DNA of 64,000 bases from Hyphomonadaceae bacterium (GTDB taxonomy: Bacteria; Pseudomonadota; Alphaproteobacteria; Rhizobiales; Hyphomicrobiaceae), in contig JAIEQJ010000022.1 of the NCBI GenBank assembly GCA_019747815.1, positions 62,001 through 126,000 of the forward strand. Reading direction: 5' to 3'. The position numbers were made by a program, and so were the translations under genes. Within the stretch, counting starts at the first letter, position 1, and every line of letters starts with the position of its first letter. The notes below the pieces were generated by a model. The model had not been told where the DNA came from, made no database searches, and saw only the letters and a program-made list of their open reading frames with translations. Of the stretch, positions 41,818 to 52,314 are shown piece by piece.

Positions 41818-42289
41818 TTCACACGAATCGGACCAGGTGCAAAATAGGCTCGGTCGCCTTGATGGCACAGGGCGGCCAGTTGGCGTGATCTCAGCGACAA
41901 ATCCGGCCAAAATGGGACCCGCGCACCGGGGCGGTCTCGACCCGAGTTCGGCGTGAGGTCGGATGCGCAAGGTTGCGTCGACGACTTGCCGTCACGGCCC
42001 AACTTCGCGCGTGGAAATGCCGCAGCGAGGCGCCCTTGAGTAGCTATCGGCCATTGTGTTTGGTGGCAGCGATGGACGGATTTGGCGTTTGTCGGTTTCG
42101 GGCCGGATGCCGGCGTGCCCAGGCGCCGCGCAGCTTGACGCGGCGGTTCGAAAGAGCCGCCATAGCTCGGGACGACAGCGCGATTCGTGCGTTAAACTAG
42201 GCAATGACTATGGTTGTTGACGGCGCACGGGGCCGACGCCAGGGGCGTAGCGTGCTGTATTCCCGCGCCAGGGATCGGGAGCTGAAGAG
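41818..42289 (+). other. 472-bp region upstream of coxB
   Basis: No convincing gene. TTGACG occurs at 42135-42140 and 42217-42222 without a well-spaced -10. A hairpin GGCGGTTC-GAAA-GAGCCGCC (42142-42161) has an 8-bp stem with one G-U pair and a GNRA tetraloop. Expected to hold the promoter of the cox operon and that of the leftward ialB-like gene. Confidence 0.45.
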
Positions 42290-43189
42290 ATGTTGAGAAA
42301 GGTCTGCAGCGGGCGCAATGGCTCGTGGCTTCTCGCCGCCGCCTGTACCAGCCTCTTTGGCTCGGCAGCGCTGGCCGGCTCCGGCCAGCCCTCGCCCAAG
42401 CAGATCTACTTCCAGGAAGCGGTGACGCCGATTGCCGAGCAAATCCACAGCTTTCATGACATCGTCAACTGGATCATCTTTTTCATCACCGTGTTCGTGA
42501 TGGTGCTGCTCGGCTACGTGATGTGGCGCTTCAGCGAGAAGCGGAATCCCGTTCCGTCCAGAACCACGCACAACACCACGCTCGAGGTGCTCTGGACAGT
42601 GGTGCCGGTGTTCATTCTGGTGGTGATCGCCATTCCCTCGTTCAAGCTGCTCTATGCCCAATACACCTTTCCTCCGCCGGACGTGGTCGTGAAGGCCACG
42701 GGCAATGCGTGGAACTGGACCCATGAGTTTCCCGATCAAGGCATCCGGATCGATTCGGTGATGCTGCAGGACGGCGAGCGCGAAGAGGCGATCAAGTCGG
42801 GCATGCCTGCTGACCAGGTGCCGCGCACCCTTGCCGTCAACAACGAGGTGCTGGTGCCCGTCAACAAGGTGGTGCACGTGCTGGTCACGTCGAGCGATGT
42901 GATCCATTCCTGGACCATTCCTTCATTCGGGTCGAAGGTTGACGCCGTGCCGGGTCGCATCACGGCCACATGGTTCAAGGCGACCAAGGAAGGCATCTAC
43001 TTCGGTCAATGCTCCGAGCTGTGCGGTAAGGACCATGCGTTCATGCCCATCGCCATTCGCGTCGTGAAGGAGCCGGTGTTCAACGACTGGGCGAAGGCGG
43101 TGAAGGACCGCAACCGGAATCGCGTCAGGGAGATCATTCGCCAGGTGGCGAAGGAGCACGCTGGCCAGAACAAGACTGCATTGCGGTAG
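42290..43189 (+). CDS. coxB: Cytochrome c oxidase subunit II
   Basis: 299 residues: signal peptide, two membrane helices (about 60-82 and 100-120) and a periplasmic cupredoxin domain. CuA ligands are in VIHSW and CSELCGKDHAFM (two Cys, His, Met). Accepts electrons from cytochrome c in the aa3 oxidase. First gene of the oxidase operon, 73 bp before coxA. Confidence 0.96.
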   Translation: MLRKVCSGRNGSWLLAAACTSLFGSAALAGSGQPSPKQIYFQEAVTPIAEQIHSFHDIVNWIIFFITVFVMVLLGYVMWRFSEKRNPVPSRTTHNTTLEVLWTVVPVFILVVIAIPSFKLLYAQYTFPPPDVVVKATGNAWNWTHEFPDQGIRIDSVMLQDGEREEAIKSGMPADQVPRTLAVNNEVLVPVNKVVHVLVTSSDVIHSWTIPSFGSKVDAVPGRITATWFKATKEGIYFGQCSELCGKDHAFMPIAIRVVKEPVFNDWAKAVKDRNRNRVREIIRQVAKEHAGQNKTALR

Positions 43190-43253
43190 CCGCCCGAAGG
43201 CGCCCTGAGACCACGGGCGCAGCATGCAACGCTATAGCGAAATACGAAGGTAA

Positions 43254-44888
<1,635 letters not shown>

Positions 44889-44918
44889 CTGGCTGCGCGC
44901 GGTAGCGCATGGATCGTC

Positions 44919-45848
44919 ATGGCTGAACTCAGAGTCCAAACGCAAGCGTTGCAGCCCGCCGTGGTCGGCGGCGGCATCGGCGACTATCTTTCGCTGATGA
45001 AGCCGCGCGTGATGTCGCTCGTCGTCTTCACGGCGCTTACCGGCCTGGTGCTGGCACCAGGCAACTTGCATCCGGCGCTGGCCGTCATTGCGCTCATCTG
45101 CATTGCCGTCGGTGCCGGCGCGTCCGGTGCGCTCAACATGTGGTTCGACGCCGATATCGACGCCCGTATGCAGCGCACCGCAAGCCGGCCCATCCCGCGC
45201 GGCCTCGTCACGGCGGATGAGGCGCTGACCTTCGGAGTGGTGCTCGCCATCGGCTCGGTCGCCACGCTGGGCGTGCTGGTGAACTGGGTGGCCGCCGCGT
45301 TGCTCGCCTTGACCATTGGCTTCTATGTGTTCGTCTACACGATGTGGCTGAAGCGCCGGACGCCGCAGAATATCGTCATTGGCGGAGCCGCCGGAGCTTT
45401 TCCGCCAATGATCGGCTGGGCCGCTGTGACGGGCTCGGTGAGCCTGGAAAGCATTGTTCTGTTCCTCGTCATCTTCATGTGGACGCCGCCGCACTTCTGG
45501 GCGCTCGCCCTCTACCGCTCGCGCGACTACGAGCGGGCGGGCGTGCCGATGCTGCCGGTCGTTGCCGGCCCCGACGAGACGCGCAGGCAGATCGTGATCT
45601 ACACCGCACTGCTGGTGCCTCTGGCGCTGCTGCCCTCCTTCATGGGATTTGGCGGTCCGTTCTACCTGCTCACCTCGATTGTGCTCGGCGCTGTCTTCCT
45701 GGCGCTCGCCCTCAACGTTTATCGCGTGCGCGAAGGCCGGGCGGGCGACCGTGCGGCCAAGCAGCTGTTCGGCTTCTCGATCCTCTACCTGTTCGGCCTG
45801 TTTGCTGCACTTCTCGTCGAACGGGGCGCTGGCCTATGGGTTGCCTGA
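44919..45848 (+). CDS. ctaB: Protoheme IX farnesyltransferase (heme O synthase)
   Basis: 309 residues, UbiA-type prenyltransferase with about nine helices. Signature [15 protein letters not shown] followed by SRPIPRG binds the diphosphate-Mg. Converts heme B to heme O, the precursor of heme A for subunit I. 30 bp after coxA. Confidence 0.95.
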   Translation: MAELRVQTQALQPAVVGGGIGDYLSLMKPRVMSLVVFTALTGLVLAPGNLHPALAVIALICIAVGAGASGALNMWFDADIDARMQRTASRPIPRGLVTADEALTFGVVLAIGSVATLGVLVNWVAAALLALTIGFYVFVYTMWLKRRTPQNIVIGGAAGAFPPMIGWAAVTGSVSLESIVLFLVIFMWTPPHFWALALYRSRDYERAGVPMLPVVAGPDETRRQIVIYTALLVPLALLPSFMGFGGPFYLLTSIVLGAVFLALALNVYRVREGRAGDRAAKQLFGFSILYLFGLFAALLVERGAGLWVA

Positions 45849-45866
45849 GCGAGGAGGCCGCGAAAC

Positions 45867-46013
45867 TTGGACGACCGCCAACGACGCGAATGGGAACGGC
45901 GCCGCCGCATGCGCTCCATCGGCATCGCGCTCGCACTCTTTGCCCTGGTCGTGATTTTCTACGTCGCGACCATGGTGCGGCTCGGCGGCAACGTGATGAA
46001 CAGGCCGCTCTAG
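45867..46013 (+). CDS. Small single-helix membrane protein in the cox cluster
   Basis: 48 residues from a TTG at 45867 with GAGGAGG 9 nt upstream: a strongly basic N-terminus (DDRQRREWERRRRM), one hydrophobic helix (IGIALALFALVVIFYVATMV) and a short tail ending NRPL. It occupies the position between ctaB and ctaG where alphaproteobacterial clusters usually encode a tiny CoxF-like protein. Stop TAG is 1 nt from the ctaG ATG. Probable assembly or accessory factor. Confidence 0.75.
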   Translation: MDDRQRREWERRRRMRSIGIALALFALVVIFYVATMVRLGGNVMNRPL

Positions 46014-46014
46014 G

Positions 46015-46635
46015 ATGGAGCAGAGCGCCAGGACGGATGGCATGAGCGAGGACGCTGCCAATCGCGCGCTGCAACGCCGGCATCGCAGGCTCGCCCTGTG
46101 GTGCGGGGCCTTGGTGTTCACCATGGTCGGTGCCGCTTATGCGGCCGTGCCGCTGTATCGCCTGTTCTGCCAGGTGACCGGCTTCGACGGCACGCCGCGC
46201 ATCGCCGCGCAGCCGTCCTCGACCGTCCTTGAGAAGACCGTGACCATCCGCTTCGACGGCAACGTGGCGCCCGGGCTGCCGTGGCGGTTCGAGCCGGTGC
46301 AGAACACGATGGACGTGAAGATCGGCGAGACCAACCTGGCCTTCTTCCGGGCCACCAACACGTCCGACCAGCCGGTGCGCGGCACCGCGATCTACAACGT
46401 GGTTCCCGAGATCGCAGCGGCGTACTTCAACAAGCTGCAGTGCTTCTGCTTTACCGAGCAGCTCCTGCAGCCCGGCGAAACCATGGAATTCCCCGTGAGC
46501 TTCTTCGTCGATCCGCAGATCGTGAACGACAGGGATGCCCGCGGCGTGACCAACATCACGCTGTCCTACACATTCAACCCGATGCCGGCTCCGAAGCCGG
46601 GCGTCGCCGAGAAGCGCTCGAACACAGCCGGATAG
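46015..46635 (+). CDS. ctaG: Cytochrome c oxidase assembly protein CtaG (Cox11)
   Basis: 206 residues. One N-terminal membrane anchor ([20 protein letters not shown]) and a periplasmic immunoglobulin-like domain with the copper motif QCFCF. Delivers copper to the CuB site of subunit I. ATG at 46015; an in-frame ATG at 46042 is possible. Confidence 0.95.
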   Translation: MEQSARTDGMSEDAANRALQRRHRRLALWCGALVFTMVGAAYAAVPLYRLFCQVTGFDGTPRIAAQPSSTVLEKTVTIRFDGNVAPGLPWRFEPVQNTMDVKIGETNLAFFRATNTSDQPVRGTAIYNVVPEIAAAYFNKLQCFCFTEQLLQPGETMEFPVSFFVDPQIVNDRDARGVTNITLSYTFNPMPAPKPGVAEKRSNTAG

Positions 46636-46682
46636 TCATCACTAGGCCTCCGCAGGCCGAAAGACGGGACGAGGAGCAGTTT

Positions 46683-47615
46683 ATGGCCGACACGCACGCC
46701 AAGCACCACGATTATCACCTCGTGAACCCGAGCCCGTGGCCGGTCATCGGTTCCATCTTCGCCTTCATCATGGCGGTCGGCCTGATCATCTGGATGCGCT
46801 CGATGGGCGACGGCACGGGGCTGTTCGGCCTGCGCGGGCCCGGCGTGTTCCTGGTCGGCGCCGCCGGCGTTGCCTTCACCATGTTCATGTGGTGGCGCGA
46901 TGTGATCAAGGAAGCGCACGGCGGCGACCACACGCCCGTCGTGCAGTTGCACCTGCGCTACGGCATGATCATGTTCATCGCCTCGGAGGTGATGTTCTTC
47001 GTCGCCTGGTTCTGGGCCTACTTCGACGCCTCGCTGTTTCCGGCCGCGATCCACCCGCTCGATGTCACCAACCCGGATGGCACGGTGACATCGACCAAGG
47101 AGATCATCGGCATGGTCGAGCGCAATGCGCTGACGGGCGGGCACTGGCCACCCAAGGCCAGCCCCAACTTCACGGGCACCTTCGATCCGTGGGGCTTGCC
47201 GCTGGTCAACACGCTGATCCTGCTCACGTCGGGCACGACGGTGACGTGGGCGCATCACGCGCTGCTGGAGAACAATCGCAAGGGGCTGATCTGGGGCCTC
47301 GTGCTCACCGTCGTGCTCGGCATCATGTTCACCGCCTTGCAAGCCTACGAGTACGCCCATGCCGGGTTCAAATATGCCGGCCACATCTATGGCGCTACGT
47401 TCTTCATGGCCACCGGCTTCCACGGCGCGCATGTGATCATCGGCACGCTGTTCCTGCTCGTCTGCCTGTTCCGCGCGATGGCCGGGCACTTCACGCCCAA
47501 GCAGCATTTCGGGTTCGAGGCGGCAGCCTGGTACTGGCACTTCGTGGACGTGGTATGGTTGTTCCTGTTCGCCAGCATCTATGTGATCGGTGCGGGGACG
47601 CCGCTGGCGCATTGA
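46683..47615 (+). CDS. coxC: Cytochrome c oxidase subunit III
   Basis: 310 residues, seven helices. Start at the ATG 46683 after GAGGAG; conserved [12 protein letters not shown] at the N-terminus and [14 protein letters not shown] at the C-terminus. A short hydrophilic insertion ([14 protein letters not shown]) is present between helices. Followed by a hairpin and DUF983. Confidence 0.96.
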   Translation: MADTHAKHHDYHLVNPSPWPVIGSIFAFIMAVGLIIWMRSMGDGTGLFGLRGPGVFLVGAAGVAFTMFMWWRDVIKEAHGGDHTPVVQLHLRYGMIMFIASEVMFFVAWFWAYFDASLFPAAIHPLDVTNPDGTVTSTKEIIGMVERNALTGGHWPPKASPNFTGTFDPWGLPLVNTLILLTSGTTVTWAHHALLENNRKGLIWGLVLTVVLGIMFTALQAYEYAHAGFKYAGHIYGATFFMATGFHGAHVIIGTLFLLVCLFRAMAGHFTPKQHFGFEAAAWYWHFVDVVWLFLFASIYVIGAGTPLAH

Positions 47616-47629
47616 TTCCGCGCTGTCAT

Positions 47630-47661
47630 GCCGGCGAACGGGCGTCAGCCCGAGCGCCGGC
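47630..47661 (+). terminator. Nested GC hairpin after coxC
   Basis: GCCGGCG (47630-47636) pairs with CGCCGGC (47655-47661) and CGGGC with GCCCG inside it, 15 bp after the coxC stop. No T-tract. Could attenuate or stabilise the cox transcript before the DUF983-SURF1 part. Confidence 0.4.
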
Positions 47662-47754
47662 GTTGAGCCTCTTTCGAGTGCGGCGTTCGCTTGGCTTCGG
47701 GTGATTTTGCCTGGTGGTGGGACTCCGGGACGACAACCCCAGAGAGGAGCGCGC

Positions 47755-48126
47755 ATGGTCGAAGGCTCGACGCCTCCGCCCCTCCTGACCGGCCTCAGGG
47801 CCCGCTGCCCTGGTTGTGCGCGGGGAGCCCTGTTTCGATCGGGGCTTGTTCTGAAGGAGAAGTGCGAGCGTTGCGGGTTGAGCTATGCCTTCGCGGACGC
47901 TGGCGACGGACCAGCCGTGTTCGCCATCTTCATCCTCGGCTTCATCGTGCTCGGCGGTGCGCTGCTGGTGGAGTTCAGGCTCGGCCCGCCGATGTGGGTG
48001 CATGTCGTGCTGTGGGGCGTGCTCACGCCGGTGCTGGCCTTCGTGCTGCTGCGCAGCCTCAAGGGCGTGTTGATCGCGCTGCAGCACAAGCATCGGGCGG
48101 GTGAGGGGCGGTTGCACAGCGATTGA
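47755..48126 (+). CDS. DUF983 family zinc-ribbon membrane protein
   Basis: 123 residues. An N-terminal zinc-ribbon-like pair (CPGCARG and CERCGLSY) followed by two membrane helices (FAIFILGFIVLGGALLVEF and VHVVLWGVLTPVLAFVLL). Regularly found with cox assembly genes in alphaproteobacteria; function unassigned, an oxidase-maturation role is inferred. GAGAGGAG precedes the ATG. Confidence 0.88.
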   Translation: MVEGSTPPPLLTGLRARCPGCARGALFRSGLVLKEKCERCGLSYAFADAGDGPAVFAIFILGFIVLGGALLVEFRLGPPMWVHVVLWGVLTPVLAFVLLRSLKGVLIALQHKHRAGEGRLHSD

Positions 48127-48133
48127 AATCACC

Positions 48134-48877
48134 ATGCTCAGCACGCTGCGTCACGCAAAGCTCCTTTGGCCGACACTTGCAGCCCTTGTCGCGCTCGGCG
48201 TGCTGCTGGGGCTCGGCACCTGGCAGCTCGAGCGCAAGCGCTGGAAGGACGATCTGCTGGCCACGATCGCCGCTCGGGCCACGGCCGCCCCCCTCCCCGT
48301 TGCACGCGCCGCGGAGATCGCGAGCCGCGGCGGCAATATCGAGTACATGCACGTGTCCGCCACTGGCCGCTTCCACCATGACAAGGAGCGGTTTCTCTAC
48401 GCCCCGGCGCCATCCGGCCTTGCCTGGCACGTCTACACGCCCCTCGAGATCACGCCCGGCCTCGTTGTTTGGGTGAACCGCGGAACGGTGCCTGATGCCA
48501 GCAAGGCCCCGGTGGTGCGGACGGCCGGGCAGATCGCCGGTGAAACCGAGGTGCGGGGCCTCGTGCGGCGGCCGCCGGAGAAGGCCCAATTCACGCCGCA
48601 GAACGACGCAGCGGGCAATCTCTGGTACTGGGCCGACATTCCGGCCCTGACCACGTCGGCATTTGTGCCTGACTCAGTTGTCGCCTTGCCCTTTGCGCTC
48701 GAGGCCGATGCCGAGCCCTCACCCCCGGGCGGCTTGCCCAAGGGAGGGGTGACCCGCATAGCGCTGCCCAACCGGCATCTGGAATATGCCGTCACCTGGT
48801 ACGGCCTCGCCCTGACCTTGATTGGCGTTTATCTGGCCTTCGCCGCCAACCGCCTGCGGGGCTCACCACCCGAATAG
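48134..48877 (+). CDS. SURF1 family cytochrome oxidase assembly protein
   Basis: 247 residues with one helix at each end (TLAALVALGVLLGLGTWQLE and WYGLALTLIGVYLAF) and a periplasmic domain between. GTWQLERKRWK and NRHLEYAVTWYG are family signatures. Inserts heme A into subunit I. 7 bp after DUF983. Confidence 0.93.
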   Translation: MLSTLRHAKLLWPTLAALVALGVLLGLGTWQLERKRWKDDLLATIAARATAAPLPVARAAEIASRGGNIEYMHVSATGRFHHDKERFLYAPAPSGLAWHVYTPLEITPGLVVWVNRGTVPDASKAPVVRTAGQIAGETEVRGLVRRPPEKAQFTPQNDAAGNLWYWADIPALTTSAFVPDSVVALPFALEADAEPSPPGGLPKGGVTRIALPNRHLEYAVTWYGLALTLIGVYLAFAANRLRGSPPE

Positions 48878-48989
48878 TAGGCGCAACCCATGGTTTTCCC
48901 GGCGTAGCGGGTCAGCCGCCTTGTTCGCTCGACGCTTGGGCCCTAGGGTGCCCGGCAAGCGTGCTCACAGCCACGAAAGCCCCGAACCC

Positions 48990-50402
48990 TTGCGCTACAT
49001 CAGCACCAGAGGCGAAGCTCCCGAACTCGGCTTTGAGGACGCGCTGCTGACCGGATTGGCACGCGACGGCGGGCTCTATGTGCCCAAAGCTTGGCCGCGG
49101 CTGGCGCCTGAGGCCATCGCAGCTTTCGCCGGCAGGCCTTTTGCCGACGTGGCGGCCTCGATCCTGGACCTGTTTGCGGGCGGCGCCATTCCGCGCAGCG
49201 ACTTGCTGGCCATGACCCGCGACGCCTATGCGCGCTTCGGCCATCCCGCCGTGACGCCGCTTGTCCAGATGGGGCCCAATGCCTGGATCCTGGAGCTGTT
49301 CCACGGTCCAACGCTCGCCTTCAAGGACGTGGCGATGCTGATCGTCGCCCGCCTGATGGACCGCGTGCTCGCGGCCCGCAATGCGCGTGCCACCATTGTC
49401 GGCGCCACCTCGGGCGATACCGGCGGTGCGGCCATCGAGGCCTTCCGCGGCTCCCAGCGCGTTGACGTTGTCATCCTCTTTCCGAACGGCCGCGTTTCCG
49501 ACGTTCAGCGGCGGATGATGACGACCGCGGCCGAGCCCAACGTGCACGCGGTGGCCATCGACGGCACATTCGACGACTGCCAGGCGCTGGTGAAGGCCAT
49601 GTTCAACGATCTGGCGTTCCGTGACCGCGTCCAACTCGCCGGCGTCAACTCCATCAACTGGGCGCGCGTGGTGGCGCAGATCACCTATTACTTTGTTGCC
49701 GCGGCGGCACTGGGCAGCCCGCATCGTGCCGTGTCCTTTTCGGTCCCGACCGGCAATTTCGGCGACATCTTCGCTGGCTACGGCGCGAGGCGCATGGGCT
49801 TGCCCATCGAGAGGCTCGCGATCGCAACCAACGACAACGACATCCTGCGCCGCACGCACGCCGCCGGGACTTACGAGGTGCGCGGCGTGATGGCCACCAC
49901 GTCGCCGTCGATGGATATCCAGGTCTCCTCCAACTTCGAGCGCTATCTGTTCGAAGCCAGCGGCCGCGACGCGGCATGGGTGCGCGGAAAGATGGGTGCG
50001 CTCGACCAGGCCGGCCGGTTCGATCTGTCGGAGAAGGTGCTCGCCGCCATGCGCAGCGACTTTGCAGCCGCCACCGCCACCACCGAGGCGGTCGCCGCCT
50101 GCATCCGCAGGGTCAAGGCGGAGAGCGGCTATCTGCTCGACCCGCACACCGCCTGCGGGATGGTCGCGGCGCAACAGGCTCTGCCGGCCGGAGACGCGCC
50201 GAGCATCGTGCTGGCGACGGCCCACCCGGCGAAGTTTCCCGACGCGGTCGAAGCCATCACGGGCGAGCGCCCCGCTCTGCCGACCCGCCTGTCGTCCCTG
50301 CTGAAGCAACCGGAGCGCATCACCGTGCTGCCCAATGACCTTGCTGCCGTCCAGCGCTTTGTTGCCGAGCGTGGCCACGCCAGCCGCGGAGCGGCCGCGT
50401 GA
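48990..50402 (+). CDS. thrC: Threonine synthase
   Basis: 470 residues; converts O-phosphohomoserine to threonine with PLP. Schiff-base Lys in HGPTLAFKDVAM; phosphate loop in SGDTGGAAIEAF. The TTG at 48990 gives the conserved N-terminus LRYISTRGEAP; no ATG fits. Its stop overlaps the M16 peptidase GTG start as GTGA, a common coupling in this group. Confidence 0.94.
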   Translation: MRYISTRGEAPELGFEDALLTGLARDGGLYVPKAWPRLAPEAIAAFAGRPFADVAASILDLFAGGAIPRSDLLAMTRDAYARFGHPAVTPLVQMGPNAWILELFHGPTLAFKDVAMLIVARLMDRVLAARNARATIVGATSGDTGGAAIEAFRGSQRVDVVILFPNGRVSDVQRRMMTTAAEPNVHAVAIDGTFDDCQALVKAMFNDLAFRDRVQLAGVNSINWARVVAQITYYFVAAAALGSPHRAVSFSVPTGNFGDIFAGYGARRMGLPIERLAIATNDNDILRRTHAAGTYEVRGVMATTSPSMDIQVSSNFERYLFEASGRDAAWVRGKMGALDQAGRFDLSEKVLAAMRSDFAAATATTEAVAACIRRVKAESGYLLDPHTACGMVAAQQALPAGDAPSIVLATAHPAKFPDAVEAITGERPALPTRLSSLLKQPERITVLPNDLAAVQRFVAERGHASRGAAA

Positions 50403-51688
50403 GCACGCATGAAACCCAGTTGGCCAACGGCCTGCGCGTGGTGTCGCATCGCATGCCGAGCCTTGAAACCGTGTCGATGGGCATGTGGGTCGGCGTCGGC
50501 GCTCGCCACGAGACTATGGCGCAGCAGGGCATTTCCCATCTGCTGGAGCATATGGCCTTCAAGGGCACCCGGCGGCGCAGCGCCAAGGACATTGCCGAGG
50601 AGATCGAGGCCGTGGGCGGCGAGCTCAACGCCGCGACCAGCCTCGAGACCACCGCCTATTTCACGCGCGTGCTGGCGGGCGATATCGGCCTCGGCCTCGA
50701 CATCCTGGCCGACATTCTGCTCAACCCCCGCCACGCCGGGGGCGAGCTCGAGCGCGAACGCGAGGTGATCCTGCAGGAGATCGCGGCGACCCGTGACAGC
50801 CCCGACGAGATTGCCTACGAGCTGCTGCAGGAGGCAGCCTTTCCGGACCAGGCGATCGGCCGACCCATCCTCGGCACCGCAGCGAGCGTGAAGAGCTTTC
50901 GCACCGCCGACCTGCGCAAGTTCATGAAGGCCAACTACGGTGCCAAGCGCATGGTGCTTTCCGCTGCCGGCAAGATCGATCACGGCGAGCTCGTACGCCA
51001 CGCTGAAGCCCTATTCGGCAGCATGAATGGCGGCATCGGGGGGCGATTCGAGCCGGCGCGCTACGGTGGAGGCACGCGGTCCTCCAGCAAGCCGTTCGAG
51101 CAGTGCCATCTGCTGCTGGCGTTCGAAGGCCCGTCGTACAGCGCGCCAGACTACTATGCCGCCCAGGTCTTCTCGGCGCATTTCGGCGGGGGAATCTCGT
51201 CCCGGCTGTTCCAGGAGGTAAGAGAGCGCCGCGGCCTCTGCTATTCTGTGTACTCCAATTATTGGGCGCTGGCCGACACCGGTCTGTTTGGAATCCATGC
51301 TGCGACAGGGATGCCAATGATGGAGGAGCTCATCAAAGTCGTTGCGGCCGAGTTCCGCCGTGCCGCGACCAAGACGCCGTCGGAGGCCGAGGTGGCGCGC
51401 GCCAAGGCGCAGATCAAAGCCGGCATGCTGATGGGACTGGAGAGCTCGTCAGCCCGGGCCGAGTACATGGCGCGGCAGGTGCTGCTGTTCAACCGCCTGA
51501 TCGGCACCAAGGAAATTGTCGAGCGGATCGAAGCTGTGACGCCCGAGGCCGTCCGCACGCTTGCCGCAAGGCTGCTGACCCAATCCAAGCCCTCGGTCAC
51601 CGTCGTGGGCGCAGGCCGCAAGGGTCAGGCGTATGCCCGTCTGGCCGAGAGCATGGCGTGCGGGGAACGGAATTCGAGACTGCTTTGA
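50399..51688 (+). CDS. M16 family zinc peptidase (mitochondrial processing peptidase-like)
   Basis: 429 residues. Inverted zinc motif HLLEH at 47-51 with the third ligand Glu127, exactly 76 residues after the second His as in active M16B proteases. GTG start at 50399. Bacterial relative of the mitochondrial processing peptidase beta subunit; physiological substrates unknown. Confidence 0.93.
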   Translation: MSTHETQLANGLRVVSHRMPSLETVSMGMWVGVGARHETMAQQGISHLLEHMAFKGTRRRSAKDIAEEIEAVGGELNAATSLETTAYFTRVLAGDIGLGLDILADILLNPRHAGGELEREREVILQEIAATRDSPDEIAYELLQEAAFPDQAIGRPILGTAASVKSFRTADLRKFMKANYGAKRMVLSAAGKIDHGELVRHAEALFGSMNGGIGGRFEPARYGGGTRSSSKPFEQCHLLLAFEGPSYSAPDYYAAQVFSAHFGGGISSRLFQEVRERRGLCYSVYSNYWALADTGLFGIHAATGMPMMEELIKVVAAEFRRAATKTPSEAEVARAKAQIKAGMLMGLESSSARAEYMARQVLLFNRLIGTKEIVERIEAVTPEAVRTLAARLLTQSKPSVTVVGAGRKGQAYARLAESMACGERNSRLL

Positions 51689-51712
51689 GCAGGCGCCCGA
51701 CAAGGACAACAG

Positions 51713-52300
51713 ATGGCGTTCTTGAGACCTTCTCTCATTGTCGACCCGGAAGCGGAGATCTGCGGCGCCCGCGTCTTCCTGCGTCACCCGGCCATGCAGG
51801 ATTATGCGGCCTGGGCCGAGCTGCGGGCGCTCAGCCGCGCGCATCTCATTCCCTGGGAGCCGCAGTGGGCGCGCGATGAGCTGACCCGCTCCAACTTCCG
51901 CCGGCGCCTGCGGCAGTACTATCGCGAGTTGCGGGACGATCAGGGCTATGCCTATCTGATCTTCAGCGACCCGGATGCCAGGCTGCTGGGCGGATTGAAC
52001 TTGAGCAACGTCCGGCGCGGGGTCGCCCAGACGGCGTCGCTTGGCTACTGGATGGGCGCACCCTATACCGGTCACGGTCTCATGACCGATGCCGTGTGCG
52101 CGGCGCTGCGGTTTGCTTTCGGCACCTTGCGGCTCAACCGGCTGGAGGCCGCCTGCCTGCCGAGCAACGCCGCCTCTCAGCGTGTCCTTGAAAAGGTCGG
52201 CTTCAGGCGCGAGGGCAGAGCGCGCCGCTATCTCAAGATCAACGGCCAGTGGCAGGACCACGATCTCTTCGCGCTGTTGCAAGACGACCCGCGCGGCTGA
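51713..52300 (+). CDS. GNAT family N-acetyltransferase, RimJ/RimL-like
   Basis: 195 residues. Acetyl-CoA loop region LGYWMGAPYTGHGLMTDAV and the C-terminal RLEAACLPSNAASQRVLEKVGF are typical of RimJ-type protein N-terminal acetyltransferases. 24 bp after the M16 gene, likely co-transcribed. Substrate not predictable. Confidence 0.92.
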   Translation: MAFLRPSLIVDPEAEICGARVFLRHPAMQDYAAWAELRALSRAHLIPWEPQWARDELTRSNFRRRLRQYYRELRDDQGYAYLIFSDPDARLLGGLNLSNVRRGVAQTASLGYWMGAPYTGHGLMTDAVCAALRFAFGTLRLNRLEAACLPSNAASQRVLEKVGFRREGRARRYLKINGQWQDHDLFALLQDDPRG

Positions 52301-52314
52301 ACCAAGGGGCAGGG

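Noticed and set aside
41973-42200. A 75-residue open frame upstream of coxB
   Set aside because: Arg/Ala-rich, no ribosome binding site, no recognisable features; probably chance in GC-rich DNA.
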